The notes below the pieces were generated by a model that searched no databases, was not told where the DNA came from, and saw nothing but the letters and a program-made list of their open reading frames with translations. Below are positions 1-7,704 of a stretch of 64,000 nucleotides of DNA, one piece after another (within the stretch, counting starts at the first letter, position 1; each line of letters starts with the position of its first letter). Origin of the DNA: JACVRM01 sp963817375. Lineage in GTDB: Bacteria > Actinomycetota > Thermoleophilia > Gaiellales > Gaiellaceae. The stretch covers positions 186,001 to 250,000 of the forward strand of contig CAWFOB010000006.1 of the NCBI GenBank assembly GCA_963817375.1, given 5' to 3'. The position numbers were made by a program, and so were the translations under genes.

Positions 1-130
1 GACCCAGCGCTTCAAGCTCGCCGAGCTGCCGAAAGGGACGTCGCACCTCCGTCTGTTCATCACCGTGAACCAGGCCGGCGTGGGGTACCTCGCCTCGTCG
101 AGCAGCGTGATGCTCGTCCGCCGCGCCTGA
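1..130 (+). CDS. C-terminal fragment of an unidentified protein
   Basis: An open frame enters from the left edge (codons begin at base 2) and ends at TGA 128-130, leaving about 42 residues that finish ...VMLVRRA. It is too short to assign to a family. The Ser-rich stretch followed by a hydrophobic/basic end has no motif I recognise. It reads on the same strand as the SOD-like gene that starts 79 bp later, but that gene has its own -10-like hexamer, so a shared operon is not implied. Confidence 0.5.
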   Translation, partial: TQRFKLAELPKGTSHLRLFITVNQAGVGYLASSSSVMLVRRA

Positions 131-208
131 CCGAAGTCGCTCCGGACCGATCCGTCGTGCGGGGGAACCAGCGGGTTCCTCCGCACACCCCGGTTACACT
201 CCGCGGCC

Positions 209-832
209 GTGGCGACGCTTGCCTTCAATACCCAGGAGATCGCCCCGCGCGAGCTGAAACCCGAGCTGCTCGAGCTCAACGGCATCTCGCGCGCGTCCGT
301 CGAGGCGCATTACAAGCTGTACCAGGGCTACGTCGCGAAGCGGAACGAGATCCTCGGCAAACTCGCCGATGTCGACCTTGCCGCGGCGAACCAGGTCTAT
401 TCCGAGGTGCGCGCGCTCAAGGTGGAGCTGTCGTTCGCGGTCGGCGGGATCAAGAACCACGAGATCTACTTCGAGCACCTCGGCGGCGTCGGCGGCGACC
501 CGGACGGCGCGGTTGCGAAGCTCGTCAAGCGCGACTTCGGCTCTGCCGCTGATTGGGCCGCGGACCTCAAGGCAACCGCGATGGCCGGCCGCGGCTGGGC
601 CTGGACGGCCTACGACTGGGACGAGGGCCGCCTCTTCAACTACATCGGCGACACCCAGAACACGTACCCGATCTGGAACGCGACGCCGCTCGTCGCCCTC
701 GACGTCTACGAGCACGCGTACTTCCTGGACTACGGCACAGACCGCGCCTCATACATCGACGCGTTCTTCCAGAACCTCGACTGGGGTGTCGTGAACGACT
801 GGGTGTCGCGCTACGCAATCCCCATACGCTGA
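209..832 (+). CDS. Fe/Mn superoxide dismutase family protein (divergent)
   Basis: 207 aa, about the usual SOD length. The four expected metal ligands can be placed: His34 (in VEAHYKLY), His84 (IKNHEIYF), Asp165 and His169 (LDVYEHAYF), so metal binding is probably kept. The N-terminal helix lacks the classical HHDKHH cluster that the second SOD of this window (32127) has, so this is a divergent paralogue, and dismutase activity is inferred. The start is GTG at 209. A TACACT hexamer ends 8 nt upstream and there is no Shine-Dalgarno, which fits a leaderless transcript. A perfect 11-bp inverted repeat beginning at the stop codon probably terminates it. Confidence 0.85.
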   Translation: MATLAFNTQEIAPRELKPELLELNGISRASVEAHYKLYQGYVAKRNEILGKLADVDLAAANQVYSEVRALKVELSFAVGGIKNHEIYFEHLGGVGGDPDGAVAKLVKRDFGSAADWAADLKATAMAGRGWAWTAYDWDEGRLFNYIGDTQNTYPIWNATPLVALDVYEHAYFLDYGTDRASYIDAFFQNLDWGVVNDWVSRYAIPIR

Positions 833-871
833 AGATCCGGCTCGCTCCGCTCGCCATGACGATCTTCAGCG
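827..871 (+). terminator. Inverted repeat at the end of the SOD-like gene
   Basis: CGCTGAAGATC (827-837) is matched perfectly by GATCTTCAGCG (861-871) across a 23-nt loop, with the stop codon inside the left arm. There is no T-tract, so it is a candidate for a hairpin terminator of the GC-rich type or an mRNA-end stabiliser. Confidence 0.5.
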
Positions 872-885
872 TGATTTCCGATTAC

Positions 886-935
886 ACGCGACTTCGCGCG
901 GCGTGACTGCGGCGAGGCAAGCTCGCCTCCGTCGA
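886..935 (+). repeat. Dispersed 50-bp repeat, copy 1
   Basis: This intergenic segment matches the reverse complement of 16069-16117 at about 45 of 50 positions. Differences are one base, a GA/AG swap, one extra G and a T/C change. It contains a small internal dyad (GGCGAG...CTCGCC). Each copy lies directly beside the 3' end of a gene, so it could be a REP-like element or a terminator module. Confidence 0.6.
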
Positions 936-943
936 TCGGACTA

Positions 944-1924
944 CTAGCTCCGGAGCCAGTCCTCGAGCGTCGTGTGACGCTCGACCGGCGTCCCGTCGCG
1001 GAGCTCATCCCTGATCTCGCCCACGGTGCCCCACCGCTCGGCTATGACGTCGTGGGTGTGGATGGTCTCGAAGTTGACCTGGCGTGAGAGCAGGAAGTCG
1101 CCGTCCGCGAGCGCTGGGTACGCCTCGACGACGCCAAAGAGCGCGTGGCGGACGGAGTCCTCGACGAAGCGCGGCTGGAGGTGCGCATGCTCGACGACGA
1201 AGACCTCGTCGGGGCGCTTGAGCAGCTCGTACACCGGCGCGCTCATCGACGCCTCGACGATCTCGACGAGCCGCTCCGCGTTCACGTTCGCGTCCGAGCC
1301 GACGTAGAGCGTCCCGGTTCCGCGCTGGTTGTGCGTGGCGACGGGGACGAGCTCGAGAATCCGTTTCACGTCGAGGTCGTCGAAGCCTGCGTCGAGCAGC
1401 CGCTCCTCCGCCCGCCCGGCGACGAGCCCCTGCGCGCACGGGCAGGCGTTGATGCCGTTGGCCTCGACGCCGACGAGGCTGCGTGCGCGGCGCTCCGAGA
1501 CGGCCGCGATGCCGATCAGCCCCACCAGCTCCTGCGTCGCCAGCTTCGTCACCGGCGTCTCGCGCGCGAGCGGGTAGCGGGCGGCGATCCGCACCTCTGC
1601 CAGCCCGGCGCCCTGGCGCTCGACGATGCGGCGGGCGACGTGCTCGGCGAGCTCCTCGACGAGCGACGCCTCCTCGAGGACGACCGCCTCGATCGCCTCC
1701 TCGAAGAGCTCCGGGAAGCGCGACATGTGCACGCCCTTCTGGCCGGGGTCGAGGTCGACGGCGCAGTCGATGGTCGCCGTCATCAGCTTCTCCCGGCCCT
1801 GGTAGCGGATCCGGACCGCCTTCTCGACGCCGCGGACGCCCGCGCGGGACAGGGCGAGCCGCACCTCCGGCTCGGACGCCTGGAGATCGACGTCGCGCGT
1901 GTCTCGCTGGCGGATCTCGCTCAC
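944..1924 (-). CDS. folE2: GTP cyclohydrolase, FolE2/MptA type
   Basis: 326 aa. It opens the purine ring of GTP at the first step of folate/pterin synthesis, as a metal-dependent alternative to FolE1. Family hallmarks are visible: QKGVHMSRF near the N-terminus, a Cys-containing GINACPCAQ segment mid-protein and a THNQRG segment. The CPCAQ and HNQRG forms are closer to the archaeal MptA branch than to classical bacterial FolE2, so the exact product (7,8-dihydroneopterin triphosphate or its cyclic phosphate) is uncertain. Start: GTG at 1924, giving VSEIRQRDTRDVDLQ, which matches the family's PEV...SRAGV opening. It is divergent from the HisKA gene, with 27 bp between starts. Confidence 0.88.
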   Translation of the reverse strand: MSEIRQRDTRDVDLQASEPEVRLALSRAGVRGVEKAVRIRYQGREKLMTATIDCAVDLDPGQKGVHMSRFPELFEEAIEAVVLEEASLVEELAEHVARRIVERQGAGLAEVRIAARYPLARETPVTKLATQELVGLIGIAAVSERRARSLVGVEANGINACPCAQGLVAGRAEERLLDAGFDDLDVKRILELVPVATHNQRGTGTLYVGSDANVNAERLVEIVEASMSAPVYELLKRPDEVFVVEHAHLQPRFVEDSVRHALFGVVEAYPALADGDFLLSRQVNFETIHTHDVIAERWGTVGEIRDELRDGTPVERHTTLEDWLRS

Positions 1925-1951
1925 TACACTCGCGACCGTAGCACCGAGCAC

Positions 1952-2548
1952 ATGACGTCTCTGAACGACGATCCCCGCTTTCCCGAGCTCGTCTCGCTTG
2001 CCTGCCACGACCTGCGGACGCCTCTCGCGACCGTGGCCGGGTTCGCCGCGACGCTCGTCCGGATGGGCGACATCGACGAGCAGCGGCTGCGCTACCTGAC
2101 GCTGATCGAGGCGGCCGCGACGCAGCTCGGCGAGATCGTCGACGACCTCGGCGTCGTCGCCCGCATCGAGGGCGGCCGCTTCGAGCCGGCGAGCGAGCCC
2201 GTCGACTCGCTCGACCTCGTCCGCATGGCCGCAAAGCAGCTCGGCAATGGCTCGATGCGCGTCACCGGCTCCGGGGCTGCCGTCCGGCTCGACCGCGAGC
2301 TCGGCGTGCGCGCCGTCTGCAGCATGGTGACCGCGGCCAGGCGCCACGGCGGGGTCGAGACGCTGGACGTCGCGGTCGACGGCAGCGGCGTCGAGCTGTC
2401 GCCGGTGAGCGCCGAGACGGCGGACATCGTCCGCGGCGACGACCTGCGCGACCTCGCCTCGGCCGCCGCGCGGCGCGCGCTGGAGGCGCAGGGCGCGACG
2501 GTGACGGCGCGCGACGGCGCGGTGCTCATCGCCCTGCCTTCCGCGTAG
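1952..2548 (+). CDS. Small histidine-kinase-like protein (HisKA domain)
   Basis: 198 aa. Residues 10-75 form a HisKA dimerisation/phosphoacceptor domain with a clean H-box (LACHDLRTPLATVAG; the His is residue 19). The rest is where an ATPase domain should be, but I see no N, G1 or G2 boxes, so this looks like a phosphotransfer-only or degenerate kinase, without sensor or membrane segment. It is probably cytosolic. No response regulator is adjacent. The ATG start at 1952 has a TAGCAC hexamer 7 nt upstream. The role is unknown; homology to the HisKA fold is firm but kinase activity is doubtful. Confidence 0.7.
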   Translation: MTSLNDDPRFPELVSLACHDLRTPLATVAGFAATLVRMGDIDEQRLRYLTLIEAAATQLGEIVDDLGVVARIEGGRFEPASEPVDSLDLVRMAAKQLGNGSMRVTGSGAAVRLDRELGVRAVCSMVTAARRHGGVETLDVAVDGSGVELSPVSAETADIVRGDDLRDLASAAARRALEAQGATVTARDGAVLIALPSA

Positions 2549-2555
2549 CGGCTCT

Positions 2556-4289
2556 CTACTCGCGGGCCGAGAGCGCCCGCGTGCGAGAGAGGTCGCGCTG
2601 CGCGACCCGCGCGGGATAGCCGAAGTAGAACCCCTGCGCCCCGTGGGAGCCGAGGCTTCGGACGAGATGGTGCTGCGCCTCCGTCTCCACGCCTTCCACC
2701 ACGGTGTTCAGCCCGAGGCCCTTGCTCAGGTCGATGATTCCCCTCAGCAGGATGACGTCGGCGGCTGGGTCGTGGATCTCGGCGAGGAAGCTACGGTCGA
2801 TCTTCACGACGTCGACCGGGAAGCGCTGGAGGTAGGACAGCGACGCGTAGCCCGTCCCGAAGTCGTCGAGGGCGAGCGTCACGCCGATCTCCTTGAGCCG
2901 CGCCAGCGCCTGCTCGAGGGCGCTCTCGGACGTCACGAGCACGCTCTCGGTCAGCTCGAGCATCAGGCACCGCGGGGCAAAGCCCGACTCCTGGAGCGCA
3001 CGCTCGAGGTGGCTGACGAAGTCGGGGTGCTGGAACTGCCGCGCCGAGACGTTCACCGACATCTGCACGTTCCGCCCGTGCGCCGCCTGCAGCTCCGCGC
3101 CGCGCGCGCAAGCCTCGTCGAGCACCCAGCTCCCGAGCGGGACGATCAGCCCCGTCTCCTCGGCGAGCGGAATGAACTCGACCGGGCCGAGCACCCCCTC
3201 CGTCGGGTGGTGCCAGCGGGCGAGCGCCTCGTAGCCGCTGATCGTGTGCGTCTCGAGGTCGACGAGTGGCTGGTAGTGGAGCGTGAACTCGCGCCGGTCG
3301 ATCGCCTCGCGAAGCTCGGCGATCCGCCTGGAGCGGTGCGTAGCCGATCGGTCGTGCGCCGGATCGAAGAACGCGTAGCCCACGTCGCGTTGCGTCTTGG
3401 CGCGGTACATCGCTGCGTCGGCCTCCTTGAGCAGCTCGGCGGCGTCACTCCCGAGCGAGATGCCGATGCTCGCTGTGACCGCGAGCTGGCCGGCCCCGAA
3501 CGGGATCGGCTGGCCGATCGCATCGAGCAGCCGCTCCGCTGCCTGCACTGCCTCGGCGGGCTCCGCGCCCGTCGTCAGCAGCACCGCGAACTCGTCGGCG
3601 CCGAGGCGAGCCGCCGCATCGCCGGCCCGGATCGACTGCTGAATTCTTGCGCCGAGCGTCTTGAGCACGGCGTCGCCGGCGGCGTGGCCGTAGCGGTCGT
3701 TGACGCCCTTGAAGTCGTTGAGGTCGACGAAGAGCAGGGCCGTCTCGCGTTGCGGCTCGAGTCGCCGCATGGCCGACTGCTGGAGCTGCTCGTGGAAGAA
3801 CGTGCGGTTCGCAAGCCCGGTGAGGGGGTCGTAGAACGCCAGCCGGCGCAGCTGAAGCTGCGCTTCCCGCTCGCCCGTGATGTCGAGCAGATAGCCCTGG
3901 AGATAGAGCGGTGCACCGTCATCGTCAACGACCACGACGCCCTCGTCGCGGACCCAGACCGTGCGCCCGTCGCGCGCGAGCAGCCTGTACTCGACGCTCA
4001 GCGGCTCGTGCGTGTCGTGGGTGCGCTGGTGCGCCCCCAGCACGCGGTCGCGATCTTCCGGATGCAGCGCCCGGACGAAGAGCGTCTCGTCGTTCGCCCA
4101 CTCTTCGACCGTGTAGCCCAGGATCGCCTCGATCTGCGGGCTCGTGAAGATGTTCGAGCTCGCGGCGTCGAGGTTGTCGACGTACACGATCAGCGGCAGC
4201 GTCTCGACGAGCGTCCGGTAGCGCCGGACGATCTCCTCGTACGACAGGCCCTCGGAGGCAGGGGAGACCCGGCGGTCGCAGTCCACCAT
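2556..4289 (-). CDS. PAS-GGDEF-EAL cyclic-di-GMP protein
   Basis: 577 aa. PAS domain at about 20-145, GGDEF-like domain at about 150-315, EAL domain at about 325-570. The GGDEF signature reads GADEF, a change at the second Gly that usually weakens or abolishes diguanylate cyclase activity. The EAL domain keeps its key residues: EALARW, NVSARQF, LELTES, DDFGTGYASL, KIDRSF and VEGVET. The best prediction is a c-di-GMP phosphodiesterase whose GGDEF domain is regulatory (GTP-binding) and whose PAS senses a ligand or redox state. No transmembrane segment. Start: ATG at 4289 (MVDCDRRV). A longer frame upstream overlaps the Fpg gene and is a shadow. Confidence 0.9.
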   Translation of the reverse strand: MVDCDRRVSPASEGLSYEEIVRRYRTLVETLPLIVYVDNLDAASSNIFTSPQIEAILGYTVEEWANDETLFVRALHPEDRDRVLGAHQRTHDTHEPLSVEYRLLARDGRTVWVRDEGVVVVDDDGAPLYLQGYLLDITGEREAQLQLRRLAFYDPLTGLANRTFFHEQLQQSAMRRLEPQRETALLFVDLNDFKGVNDRYGHAAGDAVLKTLGARIQQSIRAGDAAARLGADEFAVLLTTGAEPAEAVQAAERLLDAIGQPIPFGAGQLAVTASIGISLGSDAAELLKEADAAMYRAKTQRDVGYAFFDPAHDRSATHRSRRIAELREAIDRREFTLHYQPLVDLETHTISGYEALARWHHPTEGVLGPVEFIPLAEETGLIVPLGSWVLDEACARGAELQAAHGRNVQMSVNVSARQFQHPDFVSHLERALQESGFAPRCLMLELTESVLVTSESALEQALARLKEIGVTLALDDFGTGYASLSYLQRFPVDVVKIDRSFLAEIHDPAADVILLRGIIDLSKGLGLNTVVEGVETEAQHHLVRSLGSHGAQGFYFGYPARVAQRDLSRTRALSARE

Positions 4290-4374
4290 CCCAGAATGGG
4301 CGTCGACGAGCGGCAGGGATTCCCTCGGAAGGGTGAAGTTGACAGGGCTGCGAACAGGAGTCAGCGGCGGCGCG

Positions 4375-5202
4375 TCAACGGAGGAGGCGTGAGAGCCGCC
4401 GGTCCTTGAGCACCCGTCCGCCGGTCTGGCAGGTGGGGCAGTAGTAGATCGTGTGCTCCTCGAAGTCGACGCGGGCGATCGGCGTCCCGCACACGTGGCA
4501 CGGATCGCCGAGCCGTTTGTGCACGCGGTACGTGCGCGCGTCGTTCGCGCCGCGCTCGCGCAGCTCGAGGCCGCGGCGCAGCTCGCTCTGCATCGCCGCG
4601 ACCAGGCGGTCGGTCTCCTCGGCGTCCACCTGAGTCGAGAGCGCGTAGGGCGAGAGCTGCGCCGCGTGCAGGATCTCGTTCGACCAGGCGCGGCCGATGC
4701 CGGCGATCGCGCGCTGGTCGCGGAGCAGCGGGTGCAGCCGCCGCGAGTCGGCGGCCAGGATCTCGGCCATGCGCTTCGCGTCGACGTCGAGCGCGTCCGG
4801 CCCGAGGTGCGCGAGCTCGGCGTCCGCCGCCTCGGGCGTGAGCAGCCAGACGCCGGCACGCTTCTTCGAGCCGGCCTCGGTGAGGACGAGCCTGCCGCCG
4901 CCCTCGAACTCGAGCTTGAACGCCGGCGTCTTCGGGCCGGCGTCACCGGGCTTCAGCCACTTGAGCCGCCCCGCCGTCATCAGATGCACGAGCAGCACCA
5001 GCTCGCCGTCGTCGGTGGGGAACAGCAGCCGCTTGCCGCGGCGCCCGACACCCTCGAAGCTGCGCCCCTCGAGCGACCTGAGCGGCGGGTCGAACGTCTT
5101 CAGCGTCGCGATGTGCGCCGGGCCGGCCTGCACGACCGGCGACGCGCTGACGGGCGGGTCGAGGGCGCGGCGCCAGGCCTCCATCTCCGGCAGCTCGGGC
5201 AT
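4375..5202 (-). CDS. Fpg/Nei-family DNA glycosylase
   Basis: 275 aa. It starts MPELPEMEAWRR: Pro2 is the expected Schiff-base nucleophile and Glu3 the catalytic acid. GRRGKRLLF supplies the conserved Lys near residue 57. The C-terminal zinc finger is intact (CHVCG...YYCPTCQ). It should excise oxidised bases and nick the abasic site (AP lyase). The order Fpg-fold, H2TH, zinc finger and the length fit the family; whether substrates are 8-oxoG (MutM) or oxidised pyrimidines (Nei) cannot be read here. It is divergent from the asparaginase gene with only 21 bp between starts. A TACTCT hexamer on this strand (5212-5217) sits 9 nt from the ATG. Confidence 0.9.
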   Translation of the reverse strand: MPELPEMEAWRRALDPPVSASPVVQAGPAHIATLKTFDPPLRSLEGRSFEGVGRRGKRLLFPTDDGELVLLVHLMTAGRLKWLKPGDAGPKTPAFKLEFEGGGRLVLTEAGSKKRAGVWLLTPEAADAELAHLGPDALDVDAKRMAEILAADSRRLHPLLRDQRAIAGIGRAWSNEILHAAQLSPYALSTQVDAEETDRLVAAMQSELRRGLELRERGANDARTYRVHKRLGDPCHVCGTPIARVDFEEHTIYYCPTCQTGGRVLKDRRLSRLLR

Positions 5203-5223
5203 GTGTGAGACAGAGTACGGCCG

Positions 5224-6108
5224 GTGAACCAGCTCATCGTCGAGGTCGTTCGCGGTGACACCGTCGAGTCGCGGCACCGCGTGCACGCGGTCGCCGTCCG
5301 CGACGGACGGGTGGTCGAGTCCGCCGGCGATCCGCAGATCGTCACGTTCATGCGCTCGTCGGCGAAGCCGCTTCAGGCGCTGCCGCTCGCGCGGGCGCGG
5401 CCGGACATCGCCGACGACGAGCTCGCGATCGCCTGCGCGTCCCACCTTGCGCGGCCGGACCAGCTCGACGCGGTGCGGAAGCTGCTCGCCGCCGCGGGTG
5501 CGACCGAGGACGATCTCGAGTGCGGGGTGGACGGCGACCCGCCGTCGCGGCTCAACCACAACTGCTCGGGCAAGCACGCCGGGATGCTGAACACCTGCCG
5601 CGCCCACGGCTGGGACTTCGAGGGCTACCGCCTCCCGACGCACCCCCTGCAGCAGCTGCTGCTCGCCGAGGTGGCGGCCGCCGCCGGGCTCGAGCCGTCG
5701 GACATCGCGACCGGCGTGGACGGCTGCGGCGTCGAGAGCTTCGCGATGCCGCTCGAGCGCATGGCCGCCGCCTTCTCGCGCCTCCCCTCCCTGGAGGGCG
5801 GCGCGGCCGTCGTGCGCGCGATGCGGGCGCATCCTGAGCTGATCCGCGGCCCGGGCGCGCCCGACACCGTTCTGACCCAGTTCGCGAAGGGCTGGATCGC
5901 GAAAGGCGGGGCGGAGGCCCTGATGTGCGCCGCGGGTCCCGACGGCACCGGGTTCGCGCTCAAGGTCTCCGACGGCGGCAACCGCGCGGTGCGCCCCGCG
6001 ACAGCCGCGTTCGCGGCCCGGCTGGGGATCGATCTTCCACAGCTTGCGGTGGTATCGGTGGAGAACAGTCTCGGCGCGCGGGTCGGTCAGATCCGCGCTG
6101 TTCCTTGA
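5224..6108 (+). CDS. L-asparaginase, rhizobial/AnsA type (asparaginase II family)
   Basis: 294 aa, GTG start. It is predicted to hydrolyse L-asparagine to aspartate and ammonia. The family is the thermolabile rhizobial-type asparaginase (PF06089), unrelated to the E. coli type II enzyme. Supporting segments are FMRSSAKPLQALP near residue 40, CSGKHAGML near 115, VDGCGVESFAMPLERMA near 170 and a C-terminal SVENSLGARVGQIRA. No signal peptide, so cytosolic. It has its own start region, shared divergently with Fpg. Confidence 0.88.
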   Translation: MNQLIVEVVRGDTVESRHRVHAVAVRDGRVVESAGDPQIVTFMRSSAKPLQALPLARARPDIADDELAIACASHLARPDQLDAVRKLLAAAGATEDDLECGVDGDPPSRLNHNCSGKHAGMLNTCRAHGWDFEGYRLPTHPLQQLLLAEVAAAAGLEPSDIATGVDGCGVESFAMPLERMAAAFSRLPSLEGGAAVVRAMRAHPELIRGPGAPDTVLTQFAKGWIAKGGAEALMCAAGPDGTGFALKVSDGGNRAVRPATAAFAARLGIDLPQLAVVSVENSLGARVGQIRAVP

Positions 6109-6267
6109 GACAGCAAACAACCTCTCAAAGTCGCAAACAAACTATTCACATTTTGTGGATCCGGTAGTACCATCCCGCCCGCGACAGGGAGCCGGGACGA
6201 AGACCGGCTCTCTTCGTGCTCAGGTAGGTCCCCCCCGTCCACCAAGCGCGAGGAAAGCCGAGGCCCG

Positions 6268-7359
6268 ATGCTCACCGTCGATATCGCTCTGCCCGACGTC
6301 GAGGAACTCCACAAGCTCGTCCAGGAGGGCACGGAGAAAGGGTTTCTTACTTACGACGAGATCGTCGCCGGGCTCGAGGAAGTCGAGCTCACCAAGGAGC
6401 AGGTCGAGGACTTCTACACGTACCTGATCGACCACGGCATCGAGCTGATGGAGGGCGAGCAGCACAAGCGCCCCCCGCACGAGCAGCCGGAGCCCGAGGA
6501 GGAGAAGGCGCCGAAGATCGACCTGACGGTCGAGCCTTCGCTCGACTCACTGCGGCTGTACCTGCGCGAGATCGGCAAGGTGCCGCTGCTCACCGCCGAC
6601 CAGGAGGTCTACCTGGCCAAGCGGATCGAGCGCGGTGACATGGCCGCCAAGACGCACATGATCGAGGCGAACCTTCGGCTCGTCGTCTCGATCGCGAAGG
6701 GCTACCTCGGGCGTGGCCTTTCGTTCCTCGATCTGATCCAGGAGGGCTCGCTGGGCCTCATCCGCGCGGTCGAGAAGTTCGACTACCGCAAGGGCTACAA
6801 GTTCTCCACCTACGCCACCTGGTGGATCCGGCAGGCGGTCACTCGCGCGATCGCCGACAAGGCGCGCACCATCCGCATCCCGGTACACATGGTCGAGAAG
6901 CTGAACAAGGTCGTGCACATCGAGCGCCAGCTCGTCCAGCGTCTCGGCCGCGAGCCGAAGCCGGAGGAGATCGCCGAGGAGCTCGAGATCACCACCGAGG
7001 AGGTCCGCGACATCCTCCGTATGGCGCAGCTGCCGGTCTCGCTCGAGAAGCCGATCGGCGAGGAAGAGGAGTCCGAGCTCGGCGACTTCGTCCAGGACGA
7101 GCAGGCCGAGTCTCCGTTCGACTCGGCGTCGCTGTCGCTGCGGCAGCAGGACATCCGCCGCGCGCTCGACTCGCTCCCGGAGCGCGAGCGGAAGGTCATC
7201 GAGCTGCGCTTCGGGCTGACAGGCGACCGGCCGCGGACGCTCGAGGAGGTCGGCCGCGCGTTCAACGTCACGCGCGAGCGCATCCGCCAGATCGAGAACA
7301 ACACCCTGAAGAAGCTGGAGACGCTGCCGGAGGCCCAGAGCCTGTTCGACTGCGTCTAG
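6268..7359 (+). CDS. Primary-type RNA polymerase sigma factor (sigma-70, RpoD/SigA family)
   Basis: 363 aa. All sigma-70 regions are visible: an acidic region 1.1-like N-terminus (1-90), region 1.2 (SLRLYLREIGKVPLL), region 2 with NLRLVVSIAKGY, DLIQEGSLGLIRAVEKFDY and FSTYATWWIRQAVTRAI, region 3 (RTIRIPVHM), and region 4 with LRFGL and the helix-turn-helix TLEEVGRAFNVTRERIRQIE. It lacks the long Ala/Lys-rich N-terminal extension of many actinobacterial principal sigma factors. The 159-bp upstream gap is unusually AT-rich for this window (6109-6175), consistent with a promoter, but I could not fix a -35/-10 pair. Housekeeping versus group-2 status is inferred from the complete region 1. Confidence 0.93.
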   Translation: MLTVDIALPDVEELHKLVQEGTEKGFLTYDEIVAGLEEVELTKEQVEDFYTYLIDHGIELMEGEQHKRPPHEQPEPEEEKAPKIDLTVEPSLDSLRLYLREIGKVPLLTADQEVYLAKRIERGDMAAKTHMIEANLRLVVSIAKGYLGRGLSFLDLIQEGSLGLIRAVEKFDYRKGYKFSTYATWWIRQAVTRAIADKARTIRIPVHMVEKLNKVVHIERQLVQRLGREPKPEEIAEELEITTEEVRDILRMAQLPVSLEKPIGEEEESELGDFVQDEQAESPFDSASLSLRQQDIRRALDSLPERERKVIELRFGLTGDRPRTLEEVGRAFNVTRERIRQIENNTLKKLETLPEAQSLFDCV

Positions 7360-7383
7360 CGCCGCGCGCGAAGTAGTTTGCGA

Positions 7384-7415
7384 GCCGAAGGGGCCCCGGA
7401 TGGGGCCCTTTCGGC
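7384..7415 (+). terminator. Hairpin terminator after the sigma factor gene
   Basis: A 14-bp stem (7384-7397 with 7402-7415) closed by GGAT, perfect except one G-T pair, begins 25 nt after the sigma-factor stop. No U-tract follows. It is a likely terminator of the GC-rich actinobacterial kind. Confidence 0.65.
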
Positions 7416-7417
7416 GT

Positions 7418-7544
7418 GGGGCTGTCCCCGAAGGGGGCTGTCCCCAGTGAACGGGCAATATCTCGGTCTTCGGCAACCCTTTCGGCCGAGGCCGGGCACT
7501 GTCCGATGCACGCACTTGGGACAGCCCCCTTCGGGGACAGCCCC
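7418..7544. repeat. Paired GGGGCTGTCCCC palindrome element
   Basis: Two copies of GGGGCTGTCCCC (7418-7429 and 7434-7445, joined by GAAG) face two copies in the opposite orientation (7518-7528, missing one G, and 7533-7544). Together the outer 27 bp on each side (7418-7444 and 7518-7544) form an exact inverted repeat around a 73-bp centre. The same 12-mer recurs at 11526-11682. This architecture resembles paired REP/BIME elements mobilised by Y1 (RAYT) transposases; no such transposase is present here. Confidence 0.75.
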
Positions 7545-7592
7545 CCGGCCGCGGCTCACCCACTGCGGGCGATTTGCCTGGAATCTGGGTAA

Positions 7593-7634
7593 TTCTCGTC
7601 TTGTAGAGCCGCGGGGCCCGCTGTAAGACGAGAA
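7593..7634 (+). promoter_or_regulatory. Leader hairpin upstream of the secreted-protein gene
   Basis: TTCTCGTCTT (7593-7602) and AAGACGAGAA (7625-7634) form a perfect 10-bp dyad around a GC-rich loop that can itself pair. It lies 71 bp before the GTG of the secreted protein. It could be an operator, a leader hairpin or a second terminator of the upstream region; nothing in the sequence decides between them. Confidence 0.4.
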
Positions 7635-7704
7635 GTGAGTGCGGATGCGGTGACGCACTCGATGACGCAGCTAGGGGGAAGCCGCGACAAGTGGGGGAGG
7701 GTTC

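Noticed and set aside
4270..4300. CCATCCCAGAATGGG as a regulon dyad
   Set aside because: The arms and spacer do not fit TCAYCC-N5-GGRYGA, and it lies at the start of a coding region without a correctly spaced -10.
4290..4946. Upstream extension of the PAS-GGDEF-EAL frame (to 796 aa)
   Set aside because: The extra part overlaps the Fpg gene antisense and is Arg/Ser-rich low-complexity sequence typical of GC-rich shadow frames. The family starts at MVDCDRR.
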